64,000 nucleotides of DNA from Cellulomonas telluris (lineage in GTDB: Bacteria > Actinomycetota > Actinomycetes > Actinomycetales > Cellulomonadaceae), in the NCBI RefSeq assembly GCF_004886325.1, contig NZ_QXFN01000005.1, positions 310,001 to 374,000 on the forward strand, read 5' to 3'. The notes under the pieces were generated by a model. It made no database searches. It saw only the letters and a list, made by a program, of their open reading frames with translations, and was not told the origin of the DNA. This document shows positions 41,972-50,939 of the stretch, one piece after another. The number at the start of each line of letters is the position of its first letter. Position 1 is the stretch's first letter. The translations under genes and the position numbers were made by a program.

Positions 41972-42988
41972 TCAGCCCGCGCGGGGCGCCGACCGGACCG
42001 CGGCCAGCCACCCGCGGGCGCCGCGGTGCTCGACCGACAGCGTCGCGCAGCGCACGCCCTCGGCGAGCGCGACGAGCGAGGAGGCCCCGCGGGCCAGCGC
42101 CGCCGCCATCGCACCGTGCAGCACGTCGCCCGCACCCAGCGTGTCGACGACCGCACCCGGCACGAGCCGCGCCGGACGCACGACGGTGCGGTGCACCCCG
42201 TCGCCGCCGGCGGTCGCGGCGCGCACCCGCACCGGTCCCGGGCCGGCCGAGCGCGCGACGAACCGCGGCCCGTGCGCCGCCACCGCGTCCAGGAGGACGT
42301 CGACGCCGTCGGTCCCCGCTCCCCCGCTCGCGGCCCCGGCTCCCCCGCCGTCGCCACCGGACCCCGCACCCGACCGGCCCTGCCCCGGCGGCCCGTCCGG
42401 CACCGCGAAGTCCGCCGAGAGCACGGCCAGCTCGACGTGCGCCAGGAGCGCCTCGGTCCCGGGCTTCCAGCTCCCGCCGTCGAGCAGGACCGGCACGCCG
42501 CGCGCACGGGCGGCGGCCGCGAGCGGCGTCGCGACGCCCACGAGGTGCCCGTCGACCAGCACGGCGGACGCGTCCGCGACCAGGGCCGCCACGTCGGCCG
42601 CGGCAGCGAGGTCGCCCACCCGCGCGCCGTTCACGGACGCCACGGCCCGTGCCCCCGTGGCGCGGGTGACGAGCACGGTCGAGACCGGCAGCACGTCGGG
42701 GCGCCCCGCGGCGAGGTCGACGACCTCGACGCCCGCGGCCTCGAGGCCGGCCCGCGCGACGTCGGCGAGGGGTCCCGCGCCCAGCGCGGTGACCAGGCGC
42801 GTCGGCACGCCCAGGGCGACCGCGACGGCCGCGGCGTTCGCGGCCGGGCCCCCGAACGTCACGTCGAGGTCCTGCGCCACGACCTTCTCGTCCGGGCCGG
42901 GCAGCCGCTCCACGGTCTGCTGCACGTCCAGCGTGCTCAGCCCGCAGCAGACCAGCCGGCCGCCGCCCCGCCCCGTCCCCGTCGCCAC
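41972..42988 (-). CDS. PfkB-family carbohydrate kinase
   Basis: Protein of 338 aa of the ribokinase/PfkB family. The start LVCCGLSTLDVQQTVERLPGPDEKVVAQD, the GGPAANAAAVAVALG signature 1, and DTLGAGDVLHGAMAAALARG (signature 2 with catalytic Asp and anion hole) are conserved. A Gly/Ser-rich insert of about 30 residues (from PPGQGRSGAGSGG) sits before the last third and is absent from typical family members. Substrate unknown; the sugar-operon neighbourhood and pgi suggest a sugar or nucleoside. Starts at one of two adjacent GTGs (42991 or 42988). Confidence 0.87.
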   Translation of the reverse strand: MATGTGRGGGRLVCCGLSTLDVQQTVERLPGPDEKVVAQDLDVTFGGPAANAAAVAVALGVPTRLVTALGAGPLADVARAGLEAAGVEVVDLAAGRPDVLPVSTVLVTRATGARAVASVNGARVGDLAAAADVAALVADASAVLVDGHLVGVATPLAAAARARGVPVLLDGGSWKPGTEALLAHVELAVLSADFAVPDGPPGQGRSGAGSGGDGGGAGAASGGAGTDGVDVLLDAVAAHGPRFVARSAGPGPVRVRAATAGGDGVHRTVVRPARLVPGAVVDTLGAGDVLHGAMAAALARGASSLVALAEGVRCATLSVEHRGARGWLAAVRSAPRAG

Positions 42989-43071
42989 GACGTCATCGTC
43001 GCAGCGCTCGCGGGAGCGCGCACACCGCGCCGGACGCGCGTCCCGGACCCGCGTCCACGGGCCCGCCCTCC

Positions 43072-43404
43072 CTACCGGCGCGCGGTGACGGCCGGGCGCC
43101 GCGCACCGCGGCGGTCCACGAGCGCCCACGCGGTCGCGGCGAGCACGGCCGCCGCGAGGAGCACCGACGGCCACGGCCCGAGCACCTCCGCCGCGACGTG
43201 CGACAGGACGAACGCGGCGACGGCCACGAGCAGCACGACGACCGCCGGCACCCGTCCCGCGGCCCGCACGGCACGCCACGCGCACCACGCGCCCCCGGCG
43301 AGCAGGACCGCGCCCCCGAGCGCCCGCACGCCCGTGCCCTGCGCGAGCGCGAAGCCGAGGACGAGGGTCGCGGCGGCGACGAGCCAGACGGGCAGGCGGG
43401 TCAT
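43072..43404 (-). CDS. Small membrane protein
   Basis: Predicted 110-aa protein with about four hydrophobic helices (LPVWLVAAATLVLGFALA, ALGGAVLLAGGAWCAW, VPAVVVLLVAVAAFVLSHVA, WPSVLLAAAVLAATAWALV) and a basic C-terminus. No family is recognised. A TACAGT box six bases before ATG 43404 suggests a leaderless transcript. It is divergent from pgi. Confidence 0.65.
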   Translation of the reverse strand: MTRLPVWLVAAATLVLGFALAQGTGVRALGGAVLLAGGAWCAWRAVRAAGRVPAVVVLLVAVAAFVLSHVAAEVLGPWPSVLLAAAVLAATAWALVDRRGARRPAVTARR

Positions 43405-43546
43405 ACGGCCACTGTAGGCACGCGCGGCCGGACGTCCCGTGCGACCGGGCGCACGGCGTCACTACGGTGGGCGGTGGCCGCCCGTCGCGCGCGCCGCGGC
43501 GCGCGCGCCGGCCCTCGCACGTCCGACCCACGCACCGGAGGCTCCC

Positions 43547-45229
43547 GTGCCCACGCCGCCCATCGACCCGACGACCACGAGCGCCTGGCAGGCCCTCTCG
43601 GAGCACGAGAGCACCCTCCGCCCGGACCTGCGCGGCTGGTTCGCCGCCGACCCGGAGCGCGCGAGCCGCCTCACGTTCGGGCTCGCGGACCTCACGGTCG
43701 ACCTGTCGAAGAACCTCGTCACCGACGAGACGCTGGCCCTGCTCGTGCGCCTCGGCGAGGAGGTGCACCTGGCCGACCGCTTCGCCGCGATGCTCGCGGG
43801 CGAGCACATCAACGTGACCGAGGACCGTGCGGTGCTGCACACGGCGCTGCGCCGCCCGGCGGACGCCGAGCCGCCGCTCGTGGTGGACGGCCAGCAGGTC
43901 GACGACGACGTGCAGGAGGTGCTCGGCCGGGTGTCCGCGTTCGCCGAGCAGGTGCGCTCGGGCGAGTGGACGGGCGTGACGGGCGAGCGCGTGCGCACCG
44001 TCGTCAACATCGGCATCGGCGGGTCCGACCTCGGCCCCGTGATGGTCTACGAGGCGCTCGAGCCGTACGTGCAGGACGGCCTCGAGGTGCGGTTCGTGTC
44101 GAACATCGACCCGACCGACATGGCGCAGAAGACGGCGGACCTCGACCCGGCGACGACGCTGTTCGTCGTCGCGTCGAAGACGTTCACGACGCTGGAGACG
44201 CTGACGAACGCGCGGCTGGCTCGCCAGTGGCTGTGGGAGCGGCTCGCCGCCGCCGGGCACCTCGAGGACTCCGACGACGCACGCCGCGAGGCCGTGGCGA
44301 AGCACTTCGTGGCCGTGTCGACCGCGCTCGACAAGGTCGCGGACTTCGGCATCGACCCCGCGAACGCCTTCGGCTTCTGGGACTGGGTCGGCGGGCGCTA
44401 CTCGGTCGACTCCGCGATCGGCACGTCCCTGGCGATCGCGATCGGGCCGGACGCGTTCGGCGAGCTGCTCGAGGGCTTCCACGCGGTGGACGAGCACACC
44501 CGCACCGCTCCCCTGGCGCAGAACGTGCCCTTCCTCATGGGCCTGCTCAACGTCTGGTACGTCAACTTCCTCGGCGCGCACACGCACGCCGTGCTGCCGT
44601 ACGCCCAGCAGCTGCACCGCTTCCCGGCGTACCTGCAGCAGCTGACGATGGAGTCGAACGGCAAGTCGGTGCGCTGGGACGGCACGCCGGTGACGACCCA
44701 GACCGGCGAGGTGTTCTGGGGCGAGCCCGGCACCAACGGCCAGCACGCGTTCTACCAGCTCATCCACCAGGGCACGCGCCTGATCCCGGCCGACTTCATC
44801 GCCGTGGCGAACCCGGCCTACCCGCTGCGCGACGGCGACACCGACGTGCACGGCCTGTTCCTCGCGAACTTCTTCGCGCAGACGAAGGCGCTCGCGTTCG
44901 GCAAGACCGCGGACGAGGTGCGCGCCGAGGGCACGGCCGAGGAGATCGTCCCGGCGCGCGTGTTCTCGGGGAACCGGCCGACGACGTCGATCCTCGCGCC
45001 GGCGCTGACGCCGTCGGTGGTCGGCCAGCTCATCGCGCTGTACGAGCACATCACGTTCGCGCAGGGCGTCGTGTGGGGCATCGACTCGTTCGACCAGTGG
45101 GGCGTCGAGCTCGGCAAGAAGCTCGCGATGGAGATCGCCCCCGCGGTCGAGGGCGACACGGCGGCGCTCGAGGCGCAGGACCCGTCGACGCGCGCGCTCA
45201 TCGCCCGCTACCTGGAGCTGCGCCGCTGA
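43547..45229 (+). CDS. pgi: Glucose-6-phosphate isomerase
   Basis: Protein of 560 aa, the glycolysis enzyme that interconverts glucose-6-phosphate and fructose-6-phosphate. It contains [60 protein letters not shown], the catalytic Glu/His region [17 protein letters not shown] and the C-terminal [10 protein letters not shown] signature. GGAGG lies upstream of GTG 43547. It would process the fructose-6-phosphate produced by NagB. A long hairpin follows. Confidence 0.97.
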   Translation: MPTPPIDPTTTSAWQALSEHESTLRPDLRGWFAADPERASRLTFGLADLTVDLSKNLVTDETLALLVRLGEEVHLADRFAAMLAGEHINVTEDRAVLHTALRRPADAEPPLVVDGQQVDDDVQEVLGRVSAFAEQVRSGEWTGVTGERVRTVVNIGIGGSDLGPVMVYEALEPYVQDGLEVRFVSNIDPTDMAQKTADLDPATTLFVVASKTFTTLETLTNARLARQWLWERLAAAGHLEDSDDARREAVAKHFVAVSTALDKVADFGIDPANAFGFWDWVGGRYSVDSAIGTSLAIAIGPDAFGELLEGFHAVDEHTRTAPLAQNVPFLMGLLNVWYVNFLGAHTHAVLPYAQQLHRFPAYLQQLTMESNGKSVRWDGTPVTTQTGEVFWGEPGTNGQHAFYQLIHQGTRLIPADFIAVANPAYPLRDGDTDVHGLFLANFFAQTKALAFGKTADEVRAEGTAEEIVPARVFSGNRPTTSILAPALTPSVVGQLIALYEHITFAQGVVWGIDSFDQWGVELGKKLAMEIAPAVEGDTAALEAQDPSTRALIARYLELRR

Positions 45230-45245
45230 CGCCGCTCCCCCGGTG

Positions 45246-45285
45246 CGCCGACGGCGCCGTCCCCGCGGGGGCGGCGCCGTCGGCG
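45246..45285 (+). terminator. Terminator hairpin after pgi
   Basis: Fourteen-bp stem CGCCGACGGCGCCG/CGGCGCCGTCGGCG, extended inside by CCCC-GCG-GGGG, 16 bases after the stop codon. It also lies before the convergent amidohydrolase gene. Confidence 0.8.
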
Positions 45286-45357
45286 TGTGCGGGTGCCGGC
45301 GTGGCGGGCCGGGTGAGCCGGGTGAGCTGGGCCGGGTGACGGGGCCCGGCGCCGGCG

Positions 45358-46599
45358 TCAGGACGCGAACCGCTCGGCGCGCTCCACGACGCGGGCGACG
45401 CGGGCCTCGGCGTCCCAGGTGTAGACGGTGCGGCCCTCGATGAGCACGTGCTCGACGCGCGCGTGCACGTCGAGCGGGTCGCCGGACCAGATCACGACGT
45501 CGCCGTCGCGGCCCGGCTCCAGCGCACCGATGCGCCCCTCGAGCCCGAAGAACGACGCCGGGTTGACCGTGAGCGCCTCGAGCGCGGTCTGCCGCGGCAG
45601 CCCCTCCTTCACCGCGAGGGTCGCCTGGTGCACGAGGAAGTTGATCGGCACGACCGGGTGGTCGGTGGTGATCGCGACGCGCACGCCCGCCGCGGCGATG
45701 GCCGCGAGGTGCGCGATCGACCGGTCGCGCAGCTCGACCTTGGACCGGCTCGTGAACATCGGCCCGAAGATCACCGGGACGTCCCGCTCGGCCAGCACGT
45801 CGGCGAGCTTGTGCCCCTCGGTGCCATGGTTGAGGACGAGCCGGTAGCCGAACTCGTCCGCGAGGCGCAGCGCGGTGGCGATGTCGTCGTGCCGGTGCGC
45901 GTGCTGGTCCCACACGAGCTCGCCGTCGAGCACGCGCGCGAGCGTCTCGAGCGCGAGGTCGGGCGCGAACGGCTCGCCCTTGCGCTCGGCGGCGGCGCGC
46001 GCGGCCGCGTAGTGCCGCGCCTTCGCGAACGCCTCGCGGATGACCAGGGCGGTGCCCAGTCGCGTCGACGGCAGCTGCTTGCGCTCGCCGTACACCCGCT
46101 TCGGGTTCTCCCCCAGCGCGGACTTCACCGAGACGGAGGCCGCGATGACCTGCTCGTCGACGGTCCGCCCGCCCCACGTCTTCATGGCCACCGACTGCCC
46201 GCCGATCGGGTTGCCCGACCCGGGCTTGACGACGACCGACGTCACGCCGCCCGACAGCGCGTCGCGGAACCCCTCGTCGTCGACGTTGATCGCGTCGACC
46301 GCACGCACGGCAGCGGCGTTCGGCACGGTCATCTCGTTGGTGTCGTTGCCCGCGACGCCCTCGCCCTCCTCGTGCAGGCCGACGTGGCCGTGCCCCTCGA
46401 CGAACCCGGGCAGCACCCAGCGGCCGGTCGCGTCGACGACGCGCGCCCCGGCGGGCACCGCCACGTCCGTGCCGACGGCCGTGATGCGCCCGTCCTCGAC
46501 GAGCACGGTGCCGCCCTCGAGCGGCGGGCCGACGACGGGCACCACGTACCCGCCGGTGATCGCGACGACGGACGGACGGACGGTGGTGGCAGAGCTCAT
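45358..46599 (-). CDS. Amidohydrolase, imidazolonepropionase-like
   Basis: Protein of 413 aa of the metal-dependent amidohydrolase superfamily. VLPGFVEGHGHVGLHEEGEG carries the first metal His pair; later ligands are in WDQHAHRHDDIATAL, NHGTEGHKLAD and ITTDHPVVPINFL; the C-terminal NPASFFGLEGRIGALEPGRDGDVVIWSGDP closes the beta domain. Such proteins hydrolyse dipeptides, hydantoins or imidazolones; substrate is unknown. A TACGGT box seven bases before ATG 46599 supports that start over an ATG nine bases upstream. No operon partners. Confidence 0.85.
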   Translation of the reverse strand: MSSATTVRPSVVAITGGYVVPVVGPPLEGGTVLVEDGRITAVGTDVAVPAGARVVDATGRWVLPGFVEGHGHVGLHEEGEGVAGNDTNEMTVPNAAAVRAVDAINVDDEGFRDALSGGVTSVVVKPGSGNPIGGQSVAMKTWGGRTVDEQVIAASVSVKSALGENPKRVYGERKQLPSTRLGTALVIREAFAKARHYAAARAAAERKGEPFAPDLALETLARVLDGELVWDQHAHRHDDIATALRLADEFGYRLVLNHGTEGHKLADVLAERDVPVIFGPMFTSRSKVELRDRSIAHLAAIAAAGVRVAITTDHPVVPINFLVHQATLAVKEGLPRQTALEALTVNPASFFGLEGRIGALEPGRDGDVVIWSGDPLDVHARVEHVLIEGRTVYTWDAEARVARVVERAERFAS

Positions 46600-46639
46600 G
46601 CCGACCACCGTACGTCCGCCTCGGGAGGCGTCCCGTACC

Positions 46640-47824
46640 TCAGCCGGTGGTGGCCACGCACCGCAGGCGCGGCGTGCGCAGGGCGTCCCGGCCCTGGTAG
46701 CCGAGCTCGGTGGCGGCGCCGGCGGCGAGAGCGCCGTTCCACGGCGCGTTCGTGAACGACCCGCCGTCGAAGGTCGCGTTCCACACGTGCGCCACCGACG
46801 GCACGAGCCCGCCGACGAGCTGCACCCGCCACCCCCGGATCGGCGCGTCCCCGGCGGTGACCCGGACGGTCGCGACCCAGCCGCCCGGCCAGGTGCTCTG
46901 CACGGTGGTCGTGGCGCGGCAGCCCTCGTCGGCCGGTGACGGCGCCGTCGCGGAGGGGGTGGGCGTGGGGGCGGGAGTCGTCGGGACGGGCGTCGTGGGG
47001 GCGGACGTCGTCGGGGCGGGCGTCGTGGGGGCGGGCGTCGTCGGGACGGGCGTCGTGACCTGCCCCGGGACGAGGCGCAGCGCCTGCACGACGGCCGGGT
47101 ACCAGGCCGCCGCCATGCGCGCGAAGCCCGCGTCGTTCGGGTGCACGCCGTCCCCGGTGTCGCGGGCGGCGTCCCATCCCGTCCACTGGTCGACGACGAG
47201 CACGGGGGACGCGGCGGTCGACTGCGCGGCCGCCCACGCTGGCACCTGCGCGTTGAGGGCGCGCGTGCGCTCGGGGCACTCGCCGCAGGTGGGCGGCGCC
47301 ACGGGGACGATCTGCGCGACCACGAGCACGACCCGGGGGTCGACCGCGCGCGCCTGGCGCAGCAGCGTCGTCCACGCGTCGAGCACCTGCGCGGGGGTGC
47401 GTGCGCTCCACACGTCGTTCGTGGCGAAGTGCAGCAGGACGACCTGCGGGCGCGCCGCCGCGAACCACGCCGCGGCCCGGCCCGAGGCGGCGACGTCCGT
47501 CACGAGCGCGCCGCCGTGGCCCTCGTTGTCGCCGTCGTGGGCGATCCCGCAGCCGTGCGCCGGCAGCGAGCCGACCATGTCGACCGCGTGCCCGGCGGCC
47601 GTCAGGTCGCGGTGCAGCAGCGCGCGCCAGCACCCGGGGTTGCCGGTGATGGAGTCCCCGAGCGCCATGACGCGCACCGGAGCCGCCGTGGCCGCGGCGG
47701 CGGGGGCGGCGGCCGACGCGGGCGGCACGGCGCCGCCCGTCGCGAGGACGAGGCCGGTCAGCACGAACGCGGTCGCGAGGGCGCAGGCGGCCCCGGCGAG
47801 GCGGGGCAGGGAACGGGTCGGCAT
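46640..47824 (-). CDS. Secreted SGNH/GDSL esterase (CE3-like) with C-terminal CBM2-like module
   Basis: Protein of 394 aa. A signal peptide (1-37, ending PASAAA) precedes a SGNH domain with MALGDSITG (Ser), the block II Gly in DNEGHGG, FATNDV (Asn) and the DGVHPND catalytic Asp/His pair. A Pro/Thr linker (repeats of PTTPAPTTPAP) leads to a 95-residue module with CRATTTVQSTWPGGWVATVRV, WNATFDGGSFTNAPWNG and two Cys at the ends, as in CBM2 cellulose or xylan binding modules. It probably de-esterifies plant polysaccharide such as acetyl-xylan. AAGGAG precedes ATG 47824. The linker is encoded by a 30-bp tandem repeat. Confidence 0.92.
   Translation of the reverse strand: MPTRSLPRLAGAACALATAFVLTGLVLATGGAVPPASAAAPAAAATAAPVRVMALGDSITGNPGCWRALLHRDLTAAGHAVDMVGSLPAHGCGIAHDGDNEGHGGALVTDVAASGRAAAWFAAARPQVVLLHFATNDVWSARTPAQVLDAWTTLLRQARAVDPRVVLVVAQIVPVAPPTCGECPERTRALNAQVPAWAAAQSTAASPVLVVDQWTGWDAARDTGDGVHPNDAGFARMAAAWYPAVVQALRLVPGQVTTPVPTTPAPTTPAPTTSAPTTPVPTTPAPTPTPSATAPSPADEGCRATTTVQSTWPGGWVATVRVTAGDAPIRGWRVQLVGGLVPSVAHVWNATFDGGSFTNAPWNGALAAGAATELGYQGRDALRTPRLRCVATTG
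46978..47057. repeat. 30-bp tandem repeat encoding the Pro/Thr linker
   Basis: Units of 30 bases start at 46978, 47008 and 47038 (last partial), differing by two to three substitutions. They lie within the esterase gene, are in frame, and encode PTTPAPTTPAP-type repeats. Confidence 0.85.
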
Positions 47825-47905
47825 CGGGGCTCCTTCGGCGCAGGACGGGACCGCCGCCGTGCCGGCCCCCGGGCAGCCTGGCCCTCCCGAGCGGTGCCGC
47901 GGCAT

Positions 47906-47923
47906 CGTCGAAGCGTTTCACCA
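47906..47923 (-). promoter_or_regulatory. Candidate operator upstream of the SGNH esterase
   Basis: The plus-strand CGTCGAAGCGTTTCACCA contains GAAGCGTTTC, an imperfect LacI-family-like inverted repeat. It closely resembles the site at 22422-22440 upstream of the GH81 glucanase gene. It lies 82 bases upstream of ATG 47824. Confidence 0.4.
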
Positions 47924-48023
47924 GCGCGCGGGGCCTGCTGCGGCGCCGCACAAGGGGGCCGGTGCCCGGGCGTGGCAGGCTGGGACGGTCCGCGGACGCG
48001 GGCGGCCGGGAGGAGGACGGGCG

Positions 48024-48398
48024 ATGGCGGAGCCCCAGGGGCGCGTGCGCGTCGACGCCTGGACGTGGGCCGTCCGTCTGTTCCCGACCCGGTCCGCCGC
48101 CGGCGCCGCGTGCCGTGCGGGGCACGTGCGGGTCAACGGCGAGCGCGCGAAGCCGGCGACGCAGGTCGTCCCCGGGGACGAGGTCGTCGTGCGCGGCGGT
48201 GCCCGCGAGCGCAAGGTCGTCGTCGAGCGGCTGCTGGTCAAGCGCGTGTCCGCCGAGGTCGCGCGGGCGTCCTACCTGGACCGCTCCCCCGCGCCGGTCC
48301 CGCGCGAGCAGGTCGCGGTCGCCGGGGTCCGCGACCGCGGGGCGGGGCGCCCGACCAAGCGCGAGCGCCGCGAGATCGACCGGCTGCGCGGCCGCTAG
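48024..48398 (+). CDS. S4-domain RNA-binding protein (Hsp15-like)
   Basis: Protein of 124 aa. The S4 fold VRVDAWTWAVRLFPTRSAAGAACRAGHVRVNGERAKPATQVVPGDEVVV (seen as successive motifs) binds structured RNA, in the Hsp15/HslR or RQC2-like group that recycles stalled 50S subunits. The C-terminal third is basic and ends GRPTKRERREIDRLRGR. GAGGAGG lies before ATG 48024. The function in nascent-chain rescue is an inference from the family. Confidence 0.88.
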   Translation: MAEPQGRVRVDAWTWAVRLFPTRSAAGAACRAGHVRVNGERAKPATQVVPGDEVVVRGGARERKVVVERLLVKRVSAEVARASYLDRSPAPVPREQVAVAGVRDRGAGRPTKRERREIDRLRGR

Positions 48399-48402
48399 GC
48401 CG

Positions 48403-48882
48403 TCAGCGCTCCGCGCTGCGGCGCGGGGACGACTCCGCCAGGTCGTCCATCCACGCCCGCACGCCGGTCTGGTCGAGCAACTCCTCCACGGGGCGGGAGA
48501 GCGCCTCCAGGTGCACCGGCACGGCGCGCTCGGCGGCGTCCCGGACCAGCCGCACGACGACCGACAGGCCGCTGGAGTCGAGGAACGTCACGTCGGCGGC
48601 GTCGACCAGGACGACGGCGAGGTCCGGGTCGTCCAGGTGCGGCCACAGCGCGGGGGCGTCCGCCTCCCGCACCTGCAGGTCGACGGCGCCGTGCAGGACG
48701 ACGCGCAGCGTGCCGCCGTCGCGCTGCACGACGAGGCGCCCGGCGCGCTCGACGCCGGGTGCGTCCTCACCGTCGGGGAGCCGGACCACGGCGGCAGTCT
48801 GCACGCACAGCGCGCGGTCGGCGACCGCGACCCGCCGGTCCCGCGCGCCGGCCCGACGGGGGGCGTCGGCGGCGGGGTGCAT
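48403..48882 (-). CDS. STAS-domain protein (anti-sigma factor antagonist type)
   Basis: Up to 159 aa depending on start. The STAS domain covers RLVVQRDGGTLRVVLHGAVDLQ, AVVLVDAADVTFLDSSGLSVVVRLVRD and ALSRPVEELLDQTGVRAWM. The FLDSSGL motif has the conserved phosphorylatable Ser of SpoIIAA-type antagonists, which bind anti-sigma factors in partner-switching. ATG 48882 is chosen; GTG 48804 is another possible start and neither has a good ribosome-binding site. No sigma or anti-sigma gene is adjacent. It overlaps the promoter side of the divergent DNA glycosylase gene. Confidence 0.8.
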   Translation of the reverse strand: MHPAADAPRRAGARDRRVAVADRALCVQTAAVVRLPDGEDAPGVERAGRLVVQRDGGTLRVVLHGAVDLQVREADAPALWPHLDDPDLAVVLVDAADVTFLDSSGLSVVVRLVRDAAERAVPVHLEALSRPVEELLDQTGVRAWMDDLAESSPRRSAER

Positions 48883-48891
48883 CCTGGTGAC

Positions 48892-49842
48892 GTGCCGACC
48901 GCCCCACCCCTCGTCCCCGCGGACCCCGCGGCGACGGGCGACCTGCACGCCGTGCTGCCCGTGCCGCCGGACGTCGACGTCGCCCGCACGGTCGGACGGC
49001 TGCGCCGCGGGCCGGGCGACCCCACGTGGTCGCGGTCGCCCGACGGCTCGGTCTGGCACGCCGTGCGCCGCCCGGCCGGCACGGCGACCGTCCGGCTGCG
49101 CCGCGCCGGCGGCGGGGACGTGCGCGCCGACGCGTGGGGCGCGGGCGCCCGGCAGGCGCTGGCCGACGTCCCGGGGCTGCTCGGGCTGATGGACGACTGC
49201 CGCGGGTTCCCCGACCACCTGCACCCCGCGGTCGCGCGCGCCCGGCGCGCGCATGCCGGCGTCCGCCTGGCCCGCAGCGGCGACGTGTGGGAGACCGTCG
49301 TGACGGCCGTGCTCGAGCAGCGGGTCGTCGCGGCGGACGCCAAGGCGTCCTGGCGCCGGCTCGTCGCGACGCACGGCACGCCCGCACCCGGGCCCGTCCC
49401 GGCCGGCCTGCGCGTCGCGCCGCCGCCGGCGGACTGGGTCGCGATGCCGGTCTGGGAGTGGCGGCGCGCCGGCGTCGACGCGCAGCGGTCGGACACGGTG
49501 CGGCGGGCCGCGCAGGTCGCGCACGCGTTCACGGCGGCGCTGACGCCCGACGAGCTGGGGCGGCGGCTGCTCACGGTGCGCGGGATCGGCCCGTGGACCG
49601 TCGCCGAGGTGACGTCGCGCGCGCTCGGCGACGCCGACGCCGTCTCCGTCGGGGACGCGCACCTGCCCCACCTGGTCGGCTGGGCGCTGACCGGCCGCCG
49701 CGCGGACGACGCGGGCATGCTGCGCCTGCTCGAGCCGTGGCGGGGGCACCGTCAGCGCGTCCTCGTGCTCCTCGAGCTCGCCTACCGGGCACGCATGCCC
49801 GCGTACGGGCCGCGCGCCCCGCGGGCCGCCCCGCTGCGCTGA
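48892..49842 (+). CDS. DNA-3-methyladenine glycosylase / HhH-GPD base-excision enzyme
   Basis: Protein of 316 aa. The AlkA-type architecture has ETVVTAVLEQRVVAADAKASW near the centre and the HhH-GPD motif LLTVRGIGPWTVAEVTSRAL, followed by DADAVSVGDAHLPHLVG with the catalytic Asp. It removes alkylated purines from DNA. The N-terminal 80 residues are the AlkA-like accessory domain without methyltransferase or HTH parts. Start at GTG 48892, 10 bases from the divergent STAS start. Confidence 0.88.
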   Translation: MPTAPPLVPADPAATGDLHAVLPVPPDVDVARTVGRLRRGPGDPTWSRSPDGSVWHAVRRPAGTATVRLRRAGGGDVRADAWGAGARQALADVPGLLGLMDDCRGFPDHLHPAVARARRAHAGVRLARSGDVWETVVTAVLEQRVVAADAKASWRRLVATHGTPAPGPVPAGLRVAPPPADWVAMPVWEWRRAGVDAQRSDTVRRAAQVAHAFTAALTPDELGRRLLTVRGIGPWTVAEVTSRALGDADAVSVGDAHLPHLVGWALTGRRADDAGMLRLLEPWRGHRQRVLVLLELAYRARMPAYGPRAPRAAPLR

Positions 49843-49951
49843 GCTGGGCCGACGCGGGCGCTGCCGCGGCGCCGGGATGCCGGACCCCGCCGGGGCCGGG
49901 GATACTGGTGCGCGCCGCGGGCGGACCGCGGCTCACGAGCAGGAGGAACCC

Positions 49952-50188
49952 ATGGCGTACGACACCCACGGCCGGCACGACGACGCACCGCCGGAGGCGC
50001 CGAGCCGGGCCGCGAGCGGCGTCCTCGCGCTCGTGCTGTTCCTCGGCTCGTTCGCGCTCATCGCGTGGGGCTTCGACACCGAGGGGCTCGCCGGCATCCT
50101 CATCGGCACGGCCGGCATCCTCACGTTCGGGCTCGCGTACGCGATCCCGACGACGATCCTGCCCGCGCTCGAGAACCGCGGCCGCTGA
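49952..50188 (+). CDS. Small two-helix membrane protein
   Basis: Predicted 78-aa protein beginning MAYDTHGRHDDAPPEAPSR. It has an acidic, Pro-rich cytoplasmic N-terminus, then VLALVLFLGSFALIAWGF and ILIGTAGILTFGLAYAIP as membrane segments. AGGAGG lies five bases before ATG 49952, strongly supporting it. No function known. It is followed immediately by the phosphatase gene. Confidence 0.72.
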   Translation: MAYDTHGRHDDAPPEAPSRAASGVLALVLFLGSFALIAWGFDTEGLAGILIGTAGILTFGLAYAIPTTILPALENRGR

Positions 50189-50192
50189 CGCC

Positions 50193-50939
50193 GTGGTGAC
50201 CCCGGCGCCGGCCCCCGCGTCCCTGGTCCTGGTCCGGCACGGCGAGAGCGTCGGCAACCTCGCCGCGGCACGCGCCGAGCGCGAGGGCGCGGAGGTCGTC
50301 GGCATCGACACGCGCGACGCGGACACCCCGCTGTCCGACCGGGGCCGCGAGCAGGCGCAGGCCCTCGGCGTGTGGCTGGGCGCGCTCCCGGCGGACGAGC
50401 GGCCCGAGGTCGTCTGGTGCTCGCCGTACCTGCGCACCCGGCAGACGGCCGCTGCGGCGCTGGAGGCCGCGGGGCTCGACGTGCCGGTGCGGCTCGACGA
50501 GCGGCTGCGCGACCGCGAGCTCGGCGTGCTGGACCGGCTCACCCGGGTGGGCGTCGAGGCCCGGCACCCCCAGGAGGCGGAGCGCCGCCGGCTGCTCGGC
50601 AAGATGTACCACCGCCCGCCGGGCGGGGAGTCCTGGGCCGACGTCGCGCTGCGCCTGCGCTCGGTGCTGCGCGACCTGGCCGAGCGCGAGGACGGGCGCC
50701 GGGTCCTCGTCGTGGCGCACGACGCGGTGGTGATGCTGCTGCGCTACGTGCTCGAGGCGATGGACGAGGACCAGCTCATGGCGATCGTGCGCGAGCGCAG
50801 CGTGCGCAACGCGTCGGTGACGCGGCTGGACCGGGTCGACGACGCGTGGCTGCTCACGGCGTTCGACGAGGTCGGTCACCTGGCGGCGCTCGACGCCGCG
50901 GTGACCGAGCACGAGGGCACGGACGACGCCGGTGCCTGA
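50193..50939 (+). CDS. Histidine phosphatase superfamily protein (phosphoglycerate mutase-like)
   Basis: Protein of 248 aa. LVLVRHGESVGNLAA is the phosphohistidine motif; RTRQTAAAAL and LRDRELGVLDRLTRVGVEARHP complete the pocket, with the second His in VVAHDAVVM. Acts on a small phosphate ester or cofactor; substrate unclear. The two codons GTG GTG at 50193 and 50196 are both possible starts. Its end overlaps nnrD by eight bases, linking it to the metabolite-repair gene. Confidence 0.87.
   Translation: MVTPAPAPASLVLVRHGESVGNLAAARAEREGAEVVGIDTRDADTPLSDRGREQAQALGVWLGALPADERPEVVWCSPYLRTRQTAAAALEAAGLDVPVRLDERLRDRELGVLDRLTRVGVEARHPQEAERRRLLGKMYHRPPGGESWADVALRLRSVLRDLAEREDGRRVLVVAHDAVVMLLRYVLEAMDEDQLMAIVRERSVRNASVTRLDRVDDAWLLTAFDEVGHLAALDAAVTEHEGTDDAGA

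Noticed and set aside
41972-46177. Minus-strand open frame of about 1400 codons spanning pfkB, pgi and part of the amidohydrolase
   Set aside because: Its middle is antisense to pgi, with Arg/His/Val-rich low-complexity translation. Only the last 339 codons encode a real protein (PfkB kinase). Long open frames on the opposite strand are expected at this GC content.
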